Notes under the pieces: model-generated
Databases searched by the model: none
The model's input: only the letters and a program-made list of their open reading frames with translations
Told to the model about the DNA's origin: nothing
Made by a program: the position numbers and the translations under genes
In this document: piece by piece, positions 36,541-46,158 of the stretch
Layout of the letters: every line of letters starts with the position of its first letter
Numbering within the stretch: the stretch's first letter is position 1
Source of the DNA: Acidisphaera sp. S103
GTDB taxonomy: Bacteria > Pseudomonadota > Alphaproteobacteria > Acetobacterales > Acetobacteraceae
DNA length: 64,000 bases
Reading direction: 5' to 3'
NCBI RefSeq assembly: GCF_009765975.1
Contig: NZ_LMUJ01000065.1
Location: 1-64,000, forward strand

Positions 36541-37752
36541 TTGAGTCATGCCATTATTGACCGGCGCGAGACCGGCAGAATCGCGTTGCCGATCCTTAGC
36601 GCGATCAGCTTCTGCCACCTGCTAAACGACATGATGCAGTCGCTCCTGGCCGCAAGCTATCCCATTCTCAAAGGCGGGTTCAATCTCAGCTTCGCGCAGA
36701 TTGGCTTTCTGACGTTAATCTATCAAATCACGGCCTCTCTGCTGCAGCCCCTCATTGGTCTCTACACAGATCGCAAGCCACTGCCCTACTCGCTGCCTTT
36801 CGGGATGGGCGCGTCCATGACCGGACTCGCCACATTGGCATTCGCGCCGACCTTCGCCGTGCTATTAATTGGCGCGGTGATGTTGGGTCTCGGCTCGTCC
36901 ATTTTCCACCCGGAGGCATCTCGCATAGCACGGTTGGCTTCCGGTAATTCGAGGGGGCTGGCGCAATCGGTATTTCAGGTTGGCGGCAACTTTGGTTCAT
37001 CGCTGGCGCCGCTCATAGTGGCGTTCTTTATCCTTCCCCGCGGCCGAAGTAGCCTCAGCTGGCTCGCACTCTTGGCTCTGGGCGGCGTCATCATTCTGAC
37101 GGGGCTGGGACATTGGTGTAAAAGCAACTCTCATGCTCGCCCATCGGACCGGGGCATGAACGTCAAGCATTTCAACCTGCTCGGCACCGGAGCAGGGAGG
37201 GCAATGGCAATATTGATTGTGCTAATTTTTTCGAAGTTCGTTTACGTGGCAAGCTTCGCGAGCTTCTATATATTTTACTTGATGGACCGCTTTGGTCTGC
37301 CGACACAAACGGCACAAATCTACTACTTTATCTTCGTGGTCTCTGGCGCGATTGGTACGATCATCGGCGGTCCGATAGGCGACAAGATTGGACGCAAGTC
37401 CGTCATATGGGCATCTATTTTGGGTGTTCTGCCTTTCACTCTACTTGTACCCTATGTCGGACTAACGGCGACGGTAACCCTTAGTATACTAATCGCGCTG
37501 ATCATGTCCTCGGCCTTCCCGGCAATTGTGGTTTATGCGCAAGATCTCATGCCAGGCCGGGTCGGTATGGTCTCCGGTTTGTTCTTTGGATTGGCCTTCG
37601 GTATCGGCGGCATAAGTGCGGCGGGACTGGGTGTATTGGCGGACCACATGGGGATCGAGTTCGTGTACCGTGTCTGCTCGTTCCTGCCATTGGTCGGTTT
37701 ACTCGCGGGCTTCCTTCCGAATATCAGCGACGCCGCGCGGAAACTCGCATGA
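36541..37752 (+). CDS. fsr: MFS transporter, fosmidomycin-resistance (Fsr) type
   Basis: This 403-residue, 12-segment major facilitator starts at TTG 36541, supported by AGGAAGG nine bases upstream. The N-terminus ISFCHLLNDMMQSLLAASYP, the segment QIGFLTLIYQITASLLQP and GLYTDRKPLPYSLPFGMG match Fsr. DRGMNVKHF lies in the central loop, and GDKIGRKSV is the second-half MFS motif A. Fsr proteins export fosmidomycin and related compounds from the cytoplasm. Regulation by the divergent AraC-type gene is inferred from position. Confidence 0.9.
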   Translation: MSHAIIDRRETGRIALPILSAISFCHLLNDMMQSLLAASYPILKGGFNLSFAQIGFLTLIYQITASLLQPLIGLYTDRKPLPYSLPFGMGASMTGLATLAFAPTFAVLLIGAVMLGLGSSIFHPEASRIARLASGNSRGLAQSVFQVGGNFGSSLAPLIVAFFILPRGRSSLSWLALLALGGVIILTGLGHWCKSNSHARPSDRGMNVKHFNLLGTGAGRAMAILIVLIFSKFVYVASFASFYIFYLMDRFGLPTQTAQIYYFIFVVSGAIGTIIGGPIGDKIGRKSVIWASILGVLPFTLLVPYVGLTATVTLSILIALIMSSAFPAIVVYAQDLMPGRVGMVSGLFFGLAFGIGGISAAGLGVLADHMGIEFVYRVCSFLPLVGLLAGFLPNISDAARKLA

Positions 37753-38081
37753 CAGACACAGGTATTCCGGGTGCGCGAGAATGCGAAGTGGCTCTCCGCC
37801 GGTTACAGCCGCCACCTAGAAATCGATGCTATGTTACCGCAGTTTTCACGGGCCACGCATTTGCAGCTTCTGTTCCCACCCGGTTCAGCGCCTACCTCGC
37901 AAGGTGCGCTGTCCCAGCAGTATCTAAAGCAAGTGACATCGACTTTACTTGTTCGACCCGCGACCAGCCGACGTGGGGTCCGCACAAATCTAGCCCGCCT
38001 TATTCATCGCATGGCAGGGATTCGCTGGCGGATGTAGCGTAAGCATCTGATTTGAAGCAGATATTTGAGTGTCGAAGCCAA
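37753..38081. other. Intergenic stretch with no supported gene
   Basis: About 330 bases follow the Fsr-like gene. Open frames on the plus strand here are short, overlap one another and show no recognisable motif. I see no tRNA, repeat or clear terminator. Confidence 0.3.
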
Positions 38082-38249
38082 TTACACCGAATCGGAAGCT
38101 GCTTGGCTGGCAAGGTCATCAAGATTGCGCACGGTGATGCCGTGATTGCGCAACGCGTCGATCACGGGTGCCATCTGGCTCTGAACGTTCGTCAGGTGGG
38201 CGTGAAGATCGTTGATTTCCCGATTACGCCCGACGAGAAGAGCGCCAAT
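38082..38249 (-). pseudogene. Minus-strand coding remnant without a start codon
   Basis: The minus strand reads ALLVGRNREINDLHAHLTNV followed by QMAPVIDALRNHGITVRNLD and a TAA stop at 38082. The peptide looks like real protein, but no ATG, GTG or TTG occurs in frame before the sequence runs into the neighbouring fragment. It is probably the 3' end of a gene cut by recombination. I do not recognise the family. Confidence 0.3.
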
Positions 38250-38649
38250 GGCAGCCCACTGCGCGAATGCCGAAAATGTGGCGCAATACCTATCCCGACA
38301 CCGGAAGGTAAGCGCGGTGACCTACCCGACACTCTTCACCTGTGTCGACCTGGCGCGGCTCCGCGACAATATGAGCGGCACCGGTGGCCCACTCCTGCAG
38401 TTCGAGCTGGCGGACGGACTTGCAGCAGGTCGACGTTTCGTTGAAGCACTCCAGCTCATCTATCACGTGTCGAACATCGGTGACGCCAGGACGTTGGCGA
38501 CACATCCTGCGTCCACCACCTACGCATCGGTCAGTCCCGAGGCCCGCCGAGCCGCCGGGGTCAACGACGGTACTATCCGGCTTTCCGTCGGGATCGAACA
38601 CATTGAGTACATCTTGGCGGATCTCGAACAGGCGCCAACCCATGCATGA
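38250..38649 (+). pseudogene. C-terminal fragment of a Cys/Met-metabolism PLP enzyme (O-acetylhomoserine sulfhydrylase-like)
   Basis: Translation gives NAENVAQYLSRHRKV, GTGGPLLQFELADG, LIYHVSNIGDARTLATHPAS and GTIRLSVGIEHIEYILADLE. These are the hallmark C-terminal segments of MetY/MetB-type enzymes, including the conserved Arg that binds the substrate carboxylate. Full proteins are about 430 residues; only the last 130 remain, and the catalytic lysine half is missing upstream. An open frame from 38212 exists but starts with unrelated residues. It is a dead fragment left by rearrangement. Confidence 0.75.
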
Positions 38650-38744
38650 AGGGTCTATAGCACGTAACGCGGGGAGCCCGCCCGTGATCGGGATCGTCTC
38701 TGAGTCTTGTTGAGTTGCGAATAGTTCGCAGTTATGGTCGATAG

Positions 38745-40004
38745 ATGCGAATCCTCACTCCGCTTCGGGATCCGTCTGTTGCGCTGCTCTGGGGCGGTCT
38801 CTCCTTCTCGGCGATTGGGGACCAGATCTATGCCGTGGCGCTGACCTGGATCGCTGTCGGCGTCCTTGGTGCTGCGACCGGCTATCTTTCTGCTCTCGGT
38901 GCCGGATGCGTGCTTGCGACCGCACTGGTCGCCGGGCGCTGGGCGGATGCGTGGAGCGAGCGCGTTGCCATGATCGGTGCCGATCTCTTGCGCGCCCTGG
39001 CGCTGATTGCCTTCGTGCTCGATTGGAGTATTCGGGGCCAGCCCACCACGGCGGTGCTAGTACTTGCGACCGTCGTGCTTGCCATCGGGCATGCGGTATT
39101 TCGCCCGGCTCTGCAGGGCCTCTTGCCATCTCTAGTGAGCGATCCTGTACGTCTGCCTGCCGCGAACGCCCTGCTTGATAGCACTGCTCGCATCGCCCGC
39201 TTACTTGGGCCCGGACTCGTTACTATTTTCGTGGCCTGGGTGCCCACCAGGCACTTTCTATCTCTGGATGCGGCAAGCTTCCTACTCTCGGCCGCCTCGC
39301 TTCTCCTGATCGGCCAGATGCGTCCATCCTACCGGTCCCGTGACGACGGGCCGCCACGGAACGTCCTCGCCTCCGCGCTTCACGGTTTTCGGGCGGTTGC
39401 CGGACACCCTCTGCTGCGTATGCACCTGCAGGTCACCGGAATCATCAACGGGGTTTGGTACGCGGTCATATTTCTAGGCCTTCCGCTCGCCATCGCACGG
39501 AATGTGCCAGGCAATCTGGGGCTCGGCGGGTATGGCCTCGTCATATCGGCCTATGGCTGCACGAACCTCGCCTCGACCCTGATCATCGGCAACCGGAAAA
39601 TGCCCCGCAACCCCGGCCCAATCATGTTTGCAGGCCATGTCGTTCTCGGCGCTGGATTTCTGATGATGGCGCTGGCGGCGATTGCGTCCTTGCCGCCAGC
39701 AATGACGGTTGCGGCTTTTGCCGCAGGCGCGGCAGTCGGTGCCGTCGGGGGACCGATGCATGACATCCCCGTGGCCGTGCTCCGCCAGACTGAGCTGCCG
39801 AGAGCCGACATTCCAGCGGCAACACGGGCCTATCTCATCGCGACGAATGGCGGGGTCCTCGTCACGATGCTGCTTGCTCCCTCGCTCTACGCCGTTCTTC
39901 CGGTGGCTTGCGTTATCGCTTTCTGCGGTCTGGTCACCATTGGTATCGGCGTCGCGGGCATCGTGCGATTCGCGGCCTCACCGGTTCGCACCGATCCCCT
40001 TTGA
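38745..40004 (+). CDS. MFS transporter (MFS_3/enterobactin-exporter-like)
   Basis: This 419-residue protein has about 12 hydrophobic segments. The N-terminus LRDPSVALLWGGLSFSAIGD is typical of the MFS_3 group. AGRWADAWSERV is the motif-A loop between segments 2 and 3, and LPAANALLDSTARIARLLGP matches the group's mid-protein signature. Members export siderophores, macrolides or other drugs. It stands alone after the PLP-enzyme fragment, so its substrate is undetermined. Confidence 0.82.
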   Translation: MRILTPLRDPSVALLWGGLSFSAIGDQIYAVALTWIAVGVLGAATGYLSALGAGCVLATALVAGRWADAWSERVAMIGADLLRALALIAFVLDWSIRGQPTTAVLVLATVVLAIGHAVFRPALQGLLPSLVSDPVRLPAANALLDSTARIARLLGPGLVTIFVAWVPTRHFLSLDAASFLLSAASLLLIGQMRPSYRSRDDGPPRNVLASALHGFRAVAGHPLLRMHLQVTGIINGVWYAVIFLGLPLAIARNVPGNLGLGGYGLVISAYGCTNLASTLIIGNRKMPRNPGPIMFAGHVVLGAGFLMMALAAIASLPPAMTVAAFAAGAAVGAVGGPMHDIPVAVLRQTELPRADIPAATRAYLIATNGGVLVTMLLAPSLYAVLPVACVIAFCGLVTIGIGVAGIVRFAASPVRTDPL

Positions 40005-40072
40005 TCGATTTGCGAGATATTGGCACGCGCCCAACTGCGATTGGGCGAGCGACCGCGGGTTGATCAACGAAG

Positions 40073-40336
40073 CTACCAGCCTTCGCCAAGTCGGCTCGCT
40101 ATGTCCCGCTGGGAGAGCACCTCCCTGCAAGTTTGCCATCCGCTTTGCCAGTCTCGTTCCGCCGTCGACAAGGAGACGCCGGTCGCGGTGTTACCCCATC
40201 GCGCGTCGAATGCATTGGCCCGCTGCCGCCCCTCGACGAATTTCCGCAGATCTCGCTCGAGGCCGTGCTCGTCGTCGATCCAGTCGTCCGATAGGACGTC
40301 CGGCAACTGCCCGAAGATATCGAATTTGTCTTTCAT
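40073..40336 (-). CDS. Small acidic hypothetical protein
   Basis: This 87-residue frame begins KFDIFGQLPDVLSDDWIDDE, with a strongly acidic N-terminal half and a Trp-rich C-terminal part (DWQSGWQTCREVL). It lies 31 bases after the hipA remnant on the same strand and might have been its downstream partner. No family is recognised; composition is compatible with a real small protein. Confidence 0.35.
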   Translation of the reverse strand: MKDKFDIFGQLPDVLSDDWIDDEHGLERDLRKFVEGRQRANAFDARWGNTATGVSLSTAERDWQSGWQTCREVLSQRDIASRLGEGW

Positions 40337-40367
40337 GCGCGCTGAAAGCTTGTCGTAGATGTCCTCG

Positions 40368-41881
40368 TCACGGCTGTCCGGAACTCACCAATATGCCGTT
40401 ACGAAAGAACTCCATCCGCGGCGATGTCGTCCATGCGTCTCGCACGCGGGCGGGCATGCCAGGGACATTGTCGAGTTGTCCGGAGTCTTTGCGGTAGAGC
40501 GCGATGCCGCGGCCAACCTTACGGACGTTGTGAGTATCGGGGCTAAATTCCACGCCGAGTTCGGCAAGCCTCTCAACCGGGTCGCCGCCGGACGAGCGCG
40601 AGGGGCGCACCAAGCGGCTCTCCGGCAGCTCAGAGACTGCTGGCGGGGAATAGACGCGGTGCCACCAGTTCGTCAGCGTTGCCCGGTCCTTGCTCGGCAC
40701 ATCGTGGGCATCGAGGGCCTCCCGCACCGTGGCTAGCCCGTCTACGATTCCCTCGTAGATATCCAGTGCGTCGTTACGAGCCATTCCGAACGCTGGGTAG
40801 GCCGCGAAGGCGACCAACGGATCCGGCGTAGGAAGAATGTGCTCAGCAGGTGCCAGGACGAGACGCTGCGAGCGGTTCACCGTAACGTCGAATGCCGGTG
40901 ACAGGCGCCATTGGCGGCCCTCTCTGAGGAAACCGTGATTGCGCAGATGGTCATCGGTGTTGTGGATAAAGCAGTTGAATAGCAGGCGGCGGAATAGTTC
41001 AGCCTCGCAAGGAACGACAGCGTGCTGCCGGGCTTTAGTGGCCAGGGACGCCTAAGTTTCGTTCGTGGCGTATTCGGTATTGGTGACGCCCATCATCGTG
41101 GCCGCGCTCGAATAGCCAAGCCTCTCGCCGTTCCCCGGCCGGTCGAACCGGCTGACGAGCAGGACCGACCGGCTGCCAATGGAAACGACCTCGTGTGCGG
41201 GCACCTCAATGCCGCAGGCGCGCGCAAGCGTGAGGCAAGTTGCTTCCACCCGCGGTTCATCAAACGCGTCGCCCTGAGATCGGAACTTGGCGATCAAGGG
41301 AAGGCCATCGCGCCAGATGGTCGCCTTGGGGCGAGCTCCACCGATATCGCTGCCCGCCCGCACGAGCTGCGCAAGGTGATGAGCTGTGGCCGTCCCGGCT
41401 TCCACCGCCTCCACGGCCGCCTGCAGTGTCTCAAGGGTGTCTCCTCGCTCGGGATGGTCATCACTTGTTGGCCCCGGGGGTCCATCGCTCAGGCAGCATA
41501 TCGGGGGATGGACCGAACCGAAGCTCACCCGTCCTCTCGTTCCCTGTCGCCGCAAGGAACTCTCCGTCCCCGAAGTGCTGTTTGGGGAATGCTGCTGTCA
41601 GGATGGAGCGCCCCCAGCCGTCCGGCGCGGCATCGAGGAATGGCAGCGGAACCTCGGTCTTTGTGCTTGGATCGCTTCGAAACGCACCTCGTCTCAGCGG
41701 CAAGTGGATTGGATCGATCTCACCACCGTTGGCATCGAGCCACGACTGTGCATAGCGAAAGGTGGAACTCCGGATGCGCCCTGCGCCCTCGAATGTTAAC
41801 CCCCCCTATCGGTACGGTGGCCCCATGCCGCTGGGCGAAGACGATGAGACGATCGAGACGACCGTTAGAAGTTTTCCACAT
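40368..41881 (-). pseudogene. hipA: HipA-type kinase toxin, inactivated by two frameshifts and a stop
   Basis: Three pieces of one HipA are readable. The N-terminus starts at ATG 41881, overlapping hipB by 17 bases (GRLDRLIVFAQRHGATVPIG). The middle continues as FEGAGRIRSSTFRYAQSWL, AAPDGWGRSILTAAF and GSDIGGARPKATIW. The C-terminal kinase lobe has FIHNTDDHLRNHGF and WRLSPAFDV. Lesions are an extra base in the seven-C run at 41800-41806, an extra base in the G run at 41476-41480, and an in-frame TAG at 41052-41054 where sense coding resumes directly after. Active HipA phosphorylates glutamyl-tRNA synthetase. The end of the frame, past about 40660, is longer than usual. Confidence 0.8.
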
Positions 41882-42191
41882 CACTCACCCCCGATCTCGA
41901 ACTCCGGCGCCGCCCCGTCTCCAGTTCGAGGTCCGCCCCGATAGGGTCCGCATCCAGGATGGAACCTAGGCGATCTGAGTAGCCGAAGATGGCTAGGGTC
42001 TTCAGCAAACATCCCACACTTACGCCGGTATCCCCGGATTCCAAGGCGGCGTAGGTCTTGCGCGTAACGCCCGCGCGCTGGGCCATCTCCGCCTGAGACC
42101 AGTTGCGCCGCAGGCGCGCCGCCCGGACGCGGCGGCCTAATGTGGCCATCACGTCCGCGTCCGCAGGCAAAAGAGAAACCCGCTTTCTCAT
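41865..42191 (-). CDS. hipB: HipB-like helix-turn-helix antitoxin
   Basis: This 108-residue protein has an Xre-type HTH at about residues 18-72 (LGRRVRAARLRRNWSQAEMA and ALESGDTGVSVGCLLKTLAI). It directly precedes hipA with a 17-base overlap, the normal hipBA order, in which HipB neutralises HipA and represses the operon. The gene is intact although its cognate toxin is broken. An alternative start exists at Met 15. Confidence 0.8.
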   Translation of the reverse strand: MRKRVSLLPADADVMATLGRRVRAARLRRNWSQAEMAQRAGVTRKTYAALESGDTGVSVGCLLKTLAIFGYSDRLGSILDADPIGADLELETGRRRSSRSGVSDVENF

Positions 42192-42448
42192 GCCTGAACA
42201 ATAGGGGTGGATGTCCCATTTAACAATCCTAAAAGGCTTCTATGGTTATAAAATGGGTCAAAATGTAGCCCGGACCGATCCGCTTTCTGACGTCCGGATA
42301 GCCCTTGGACATCTCTGGACACGAACCAGGCGAACCCTTGGCCTTCTGGCTGCCAACCATGGCTGACGGTCGCTCCTTGAGTGGGCAATCCGTTCCAGGA
42401 ATACAGATTGCAGGGACCGACCTTCACTCGTCGTTACGCAGTCGATGA

Positions 42449-42640
42449 TTGGCGTGTGCCAAACTCAGCGGCGGCAGCTGCCACAACGGCACCAAATTCT
42501 CGCGTCGCCTGCAGGCCGACGGCTTCAAAGGCAGCCTGCGGTGCCGGTGGTCATCGAGTGGCAACCCGGCGTCGGCATCTGAGAAAGCTGGCCGGGCACG
42601 AACCGGCGCACTGCCGCCCGCCCGAAAGCTGAGGGTATTG
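42449..42640 (+). pseudogene. Degenerate ISL3-family transposase fragment
   Basis: Across shifting plus-strand frames one can read SCHNGTKFSRRLQADGFKGS, then VVIEW, then TRRRHLRKLAG and LPPARKL. This order resembles the CHNGtklwReLqaqGF.GS...V.eW..RRR...A.PSar stretch of ISL3 transposases. The frame breaks several times and both ends are lost. It is the only transposase-like sequence I see. The rest of 42192-42870 holds nothing else I can support. Confidence 0.4.
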
Positions 42641-42870
42641 GGTCAGTTTGAGTTTTCGATATCGACCCCAAGTCCGTCTCAGGGAGGTCCGCTGCTCCGT
42701 TCCAAGGGCGGACATATTGGAGCGCACGGTAGAGATAGCATCGCGTCCGAAGCCGACTTTCAAACCAGATTTCCGCACCGCTTAAGCCGTTGATTTCCAA
42801 TGATGGGGAAGCGTTACAAAATCCCTGACTCATTCGCGGTCCAGAGCCATCTTATCCGGCAGGAGGTTTC

Positions 42871-43320
42871 ATGTATTGTTCAGGTATGGCCAAAATCAGA
42901 TTGATGACCGCCGACGATATCGACTCCTCGCAAGGGCTGCTGTCACAGCTCGGCTATCCTCTGGAAAGCAGCGAACTCCGACGACGATACGATGCCGTGG
43001 CAAGGTGCCGCGACCATGCTCTCTTCGTCGCGGAAGACGACGGGCGCGTTGTTGCGCTGTGCCATGTGTATGCGCGTCCTGCTTTGGATAAACCTCCCGA
43101 GGCAATTGTGCAGGCGCTTGTCGTCGATACCGCTGCTCGCAGCACTGGTGTGGGAAAAGGCATGATGGTGACGGCCGAAACATGGGCCAGGAATTTTGGT
43201 TTTAAGTCTGTCGCACTCGGATCAAGCGTAACGCGCTCGGACGCGCATGCATTCTACGAGGCCATCGGTTATGAGCGAACGGCAACCTCTCACCTGTTCA
43301 GGAAGGATATCCAAGCGTGA
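42871..43320 (+). CDS. GNAT family N-acetyltransferase
   Basis: This 149-residue single-domain GNAT starts at ATG 42871, with GGAGG four bases upstream. The N-terminus IRLMTADDIDSSQGLLSQLG leads to the core strand VQALVVDTAARSTGVGKGMM, which carries the acetyl-CoA pyrophosphate loop, and ends with AHAFYEAIGYERT. The layout matches small-molecule acetyltransferases (aminoglycoside 6'-like or similar). No specificity can be read from sequence. Confidence 0.85.
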   Translation: MYCSGMAKIRLMTADDIDSSQGLLSQLGYPLESSELRRRYDAVARCRDHALFVAEDDGRVVALCHVYARPALDKPPEAIVQALVVDTAARSTGVGKGMMVTAETWARNFGFKSVALGSSVTRSDAHAFYEAIGYERTATSHLFRKDIQA

Positions 43321-43407
43321 ATAGGACAATAGCGGAAATTCAAACTGGCCCATTACCAAGCTGAGCCATCCGATGACGACGCAGCGCGAAATAGGTAAGC
43401 TGGCGAC

Positions 43408-43701
43408 ATGCCAATTACCCGCCCGGATTTTATGATCAGAACGCTACGCCTGATCCTCCGACCCTGGCAGGAACGCGATCTTCCATTTTTCGCGAAGCAG
43501 AATGCCGACCCTAACGGCCAATGTCAGAGTGAGGATTGGGCAAACATGTTTCCTGGACCACCTGATCCTTCACAGGATCGATGGGAAATGGCTCGTCACT
43601 TCGAAGGGCCTCCACGTCGAACAGATCCTGCCACCGGGGTCCTAGTCCTGAATGGGCGCGGCCGGAACCTGCCGCCCGTCTCCCACGGCATGCCAGACTG
43701 A
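43408..43701 (+). pseudogene. N-terminal fragment of a second GNAT acetyltransferase
   Basis: The frame starts IRTLRLILRPWQERDLPFFA, the usual beginning of RimJ/RimL-type acetyltransferases. After about 35 residues the sequence no longer fits the family and the acetyl-CoA loop is missing. It is a truncated copy only 88 bases after the intact GNAT gene. Confidence 0.45.
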
Positions 43702-43837
43702 CGGTCAGTAGGCTGCGCAGGCGGAGACGAGGATAGCGGCTGCTGGGTCGAACGCCGCTCTCGCAGGGTGACCCCCGCGCAGGCAGGGGACGAGACACGC
43801 TTGACGCCACCACGGCGTCACGCCGTCAATAGTCCTG

Positions 43838-44218
43838 TCAAACCCAACGAACGTAACGGTCCCAGAGAGCTGCCCCGCGCTTCGCTTCGGATTCGGTTCG
43901 CACGTTCTTGCGCCGACCCTGGAGTTCTGGGGCGTCATCGGCATCTAGGATGCGTAGTCGAACGGGATCGATCCAAACCCTGATGGGCTGACCGCCTTGG
44001 TTCCGGACTAGAACGGCTGCTATCTCGTCGTGGTGGGGGGCATCGGGGGCGAGGCGGTAGTAGTTCTGCAGCTCCCCCATCGTGACAGCCAAACCGGCAC
44101 CATCAGCCCAATCTGCCACGCTTGATATGTCGATGTCGCGGCCTCGTCCCATGCCGTTCCGCCTTGTCATCCTGGCTTCAGGCGTCTGCAGCTCTCTCGC
44201 TAGAATCTCCACTTCCAC
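43838..44218 (-). CDS. Hypothetical protein, second gene of a two-gene overlap
   Basis: This frame of up to 126 residues includes DIDISSVADWADGAGLAVTM, QNYYRLAPDAPHHDEIAAVL and PIRVWIDPVRLRILDADDAP. The layout suggests a small alpha/beta protein with an acidic C-terminal third. It overlaps the upstream hypothetical gene by about 40 bases in another frame. I recognise no family. Confidence 0.45.
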   Translation of the reverse strand: MEVEILARELQTPEARMTRRNGMGRGRDIDISSVADWADGAGLAVTMGELQNYYRLAPDAPHHDEIAAVLVRNQGGQPIRVWIDPVRLRILDADDAPELQGRRKNVRTESEAKRGAALWDRYVRWV

Positions 44219-44513
44219 CTCCTGCTTCCGTGGCTTGGGACTTCCTTGCGGCCAGACTTGCGGATCGTTTGCATATGATATCCGCTTCGTCCGGGCGTCG
44301 CATGCCCCAGCTGATGCCGCGCCTTACGGATGTCCAATATACCTCACGTTCTGTCCAAAAGCCGTAAGCATCTTGGCCACTCATCGCTGTGAACCACTCG
44401 GTCATCGTACAGGGACCATCCATCAGGGACGGATCGAAAATTTCGAGCCTCACGCAGTCGGTGCCGCGACCGACCAGCATGCCTGGTGCCACATGGAAGT
44501 CCCATGGATACAA
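44178..44513 (-). CDS. Hypothetical protein, first gene of a two-gene overlap
   Basis: This frame of 111 residues contains DCVRLEIFDPSLMDGPCTMT and TEWFTAMSGQDAYGFWTERE, then a low-complexity Ala/Gly/Ser tail. The start is uncertain; Met 12 would also work. It is followed by an overlapping hypothetical gene on the same strand. I recognise no family. Confidence 0.35.
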   Translation of the reverse strand: MYPWDFHVAPGMLVGRGTDCVRLEIFDPSLMDGPCTMTEWFTAMSGQDAYGFWTEREVYWTSVRRGISWGMRRPDEADIICKRSASLAARKSQATEAGGGSGDSSERAADA

Positions 44514-45052
44514 GTCATCGGCGCGGCCTACGCCGGTTCAGAGCGGTGTCTTGCTTTTGTCGAACTGCCCTAGGAGAAATGCTCACGCCTTCAACATTAC
44601 CAGCCCCCTACCGTCGAGCGCGACACGTCAGTTCCGCGCGCGCCTCGCAGCCGCCGTTTAGCCAACCCCAGGGAATTTCCAGTTGGCCTAGTTCATGCCA
44701 AAGCTCATCCGATTTTGTTGCGGTTACCGCGCCAACCGCAACCGGCCCTTCGCGAACGACTCTTGCGCGTCGGGGCGCCCATCGTTGCGAGCCGCCACAG
44801 CGACAGGGGGTTAACAGCGACGCGACTGTGACCATGCACGACGAAGGTAACGATGCAGCGATCCGGACAGACATTGGGCCGCTCGTCTCCCGTCCCGTTG
44901 GCGCACGAAAACAAAGCAACCAAGATCGGCCGGGCCATAGCGGCGTTGCCGACGGTGATGTAACGAATTTGGAATGGCCGCTGGCCTCACGGAAGACTCT
45001 CCGGCCCCGCTACGCTATACTCGGTTACCGCACCACCCAGGGAGCGAATGAG
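44514..45052. other. Intergenic region, no supported gene
   Basis: About 540 bases carry overlapping low-quality frames on both strands with Arg/Ser/Pro-rich translations typical of non-coding GC-rich DNA. A TATACT hexamer at about 45015 could be the -10 box of the small gene that follows. Confidence 0.3.
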
Positions 45053-45325
45053 ATGGCGATGGCAACTCAGAGCGAGGGCATCCAAGACTTGTTGGCCGAC
45101 ATGATGGTCGTGAAAGGCATCGCGGCATTCCTCATCAAGAAATTGCCTAAAGGCGAACGTGAGGGAGCAATCGAACAGGCGCTATCCCTTGTCCGCGGCG
45201 AGGTTGAATCACGGCGCGATCTTCTCGCGATGTCGAACGCGCAGGACGGTCAACGCTGGATAGATCGCGTTCAGCGGCAAGTCGCTCTTTTTGAGGATCA
45301 CGTACGAGCTGCTGACGAAATTTGA
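45053..45325 (+). CDS. Small helical hypothetical protein
   Basis: This 90-residue protein begins at ATG 45053, with AGGGAG ten bases upstream. The longer frame back to 44486 has non-protein-like composition. The sequence is predicted almost fully helical: IQDLLADMMVVKGIAAFLIK, then GAIEQALSLVRGEVESRRDL, then RVQRQVALFEDHVRAADEI. It might be a dimeric or coiled-coil small regulator. No family recognised. Confidence 0.5.
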   Translation: MAMATQSEGIQDLLADMMVVKGIAAFLIKKLPKGEREGAIEQALSLVRGEVESRRDLLAMSNAQDGQRWIDRVQRQVALFEDHVRAADEI

Positions 45326-45645
45326 TTTCGAGATCCTAAGGTCGTGCAGCAGTCTGGGCTGTTGAAGGCCTAAGGCACGGTGGACCTTTCCCCTACTATC
45401 GAACCGCACCGAGTACTTTTGACATGTGAGGTTCTGGTTCGTCGCCGACAAAGATGGGTTGCCTACAGCTTGCCTGCCTCACGTAGCTGAGGCAGGCGGC
45501 ACGTCCGGAGTTGTGCAAGATCCCAGCCGAGAACACCGCGACAGGCGCGGCTCCCGGCTCCTGCTGTGCGTTTGAGAGCAGGCTCGCTTTCATGAAACCG
45601 AAGCTGAGTGTCCGACCAGACGTGCCGGTTCGCTGTTCGCATCAG
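45326..45645. other. Intergenic region between convergent genes
   Basis: This 320-base stretch lies between the small helical gene and crcB, which converge. I see no gene. A GCCTGCCTC / GAGGCAGGC inverted repeat at about 45472-45498 is a plausible bidirectional terminator stem, although without a strong T run. Confidence 0.35.
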
Positions 45646-46077
45646 TTAGCCCTCTTCCTCGATGGGGAACTGAGCAACCCGTCTTGCACCGCCGTTGAAG
45701 TGCGCCGCGATAAGATGGCCAGCCGCGACAGCCATGATACACAGGATCACCGAGACAAGGATGTTGAGCGATGCGCGGGCCATCGCGTCGCTGCGCAACA
45801 GGTCCAAGGTCTGCAAGCTGAACGATGAAAACGTGGTGTACCCGCCACATAGACCAATCATTACGAACAATCGCATGTTCTCCGAAACAGGAAATCGGCC
45901 ATGCGCCAAGGTCAGGGTGCCGAAGAAGCCAATGATAAACGAGCCGGTGACGTTGATTGCGATGGTGCCCCAGGGCAACTCGCGACTGATTGATAAAGCC
46001 AGCACGGAGATGACGTAGCGGGCCAAAGTACCGAAGGCTCCGCCAATCATGACGACAAGACAGGTGGTGAAAGACAC
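45646..46077 (-). CDS. crcB: Fluoride exporter CrcB/FluC
   Basis: This 143-residue, four-helix membrane protein starts at GTG 46077, with AAGGAG six to seven bases upstream. Family signatures are [13 protein letters not shown] near residue 12, [12 protein letters not shown] near 42 and the fluoride-pore segment [16 protein letters not shown] near 75. Fluc channels dimerise to release fluoride from the cytoplasm. A fluoride riboswitch and an intrinsic terminator lie just upstream, which gives direct support for function. Confidence 0.95.
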   Translation of the reverse strand: MSFTTCLVVMIGGAFGTLARYVISVLALSISRELPWGTIAINVTGSFIIGFFGTLTLAHGRFPVSENMRLFVMIGLCGGYTTFSSFSLQTLDLLRSDAMARASLNILVSVILCIMAVAAGHLIAAHFNGGARRVAQFPIEEEG

Positions 46078-46104
46078 GCGCGCTCCTTTGATTGGGCGGG
46101 CGTG

Positions 46105-46128
46105 AAAAGCCCGCCTGGGCGGCGGGCT
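46105..46128 (-). terminator. Intrinsic terminator in the crcB leader
   Basis: On the minus strand AGCCCGCC pairs with GGCGGGCT around a GCCCA loop, followed immediately by TTTT. It lies between the riboswitch aptamer and the crcB start, which suits control of transcription by premature termination when fluoride is low. Confidence 0.7.
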
Positions 46129-46158
46129 GCTGCGGACGCACCCCTACCGCCATGGTTG

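Noticed and set aside
42188-42427. Possible third SRAP remnant because the minus strand reads CNLYSWNG
   Set aside because: The similarity stops after about five residues and no other SRAP segment follows.
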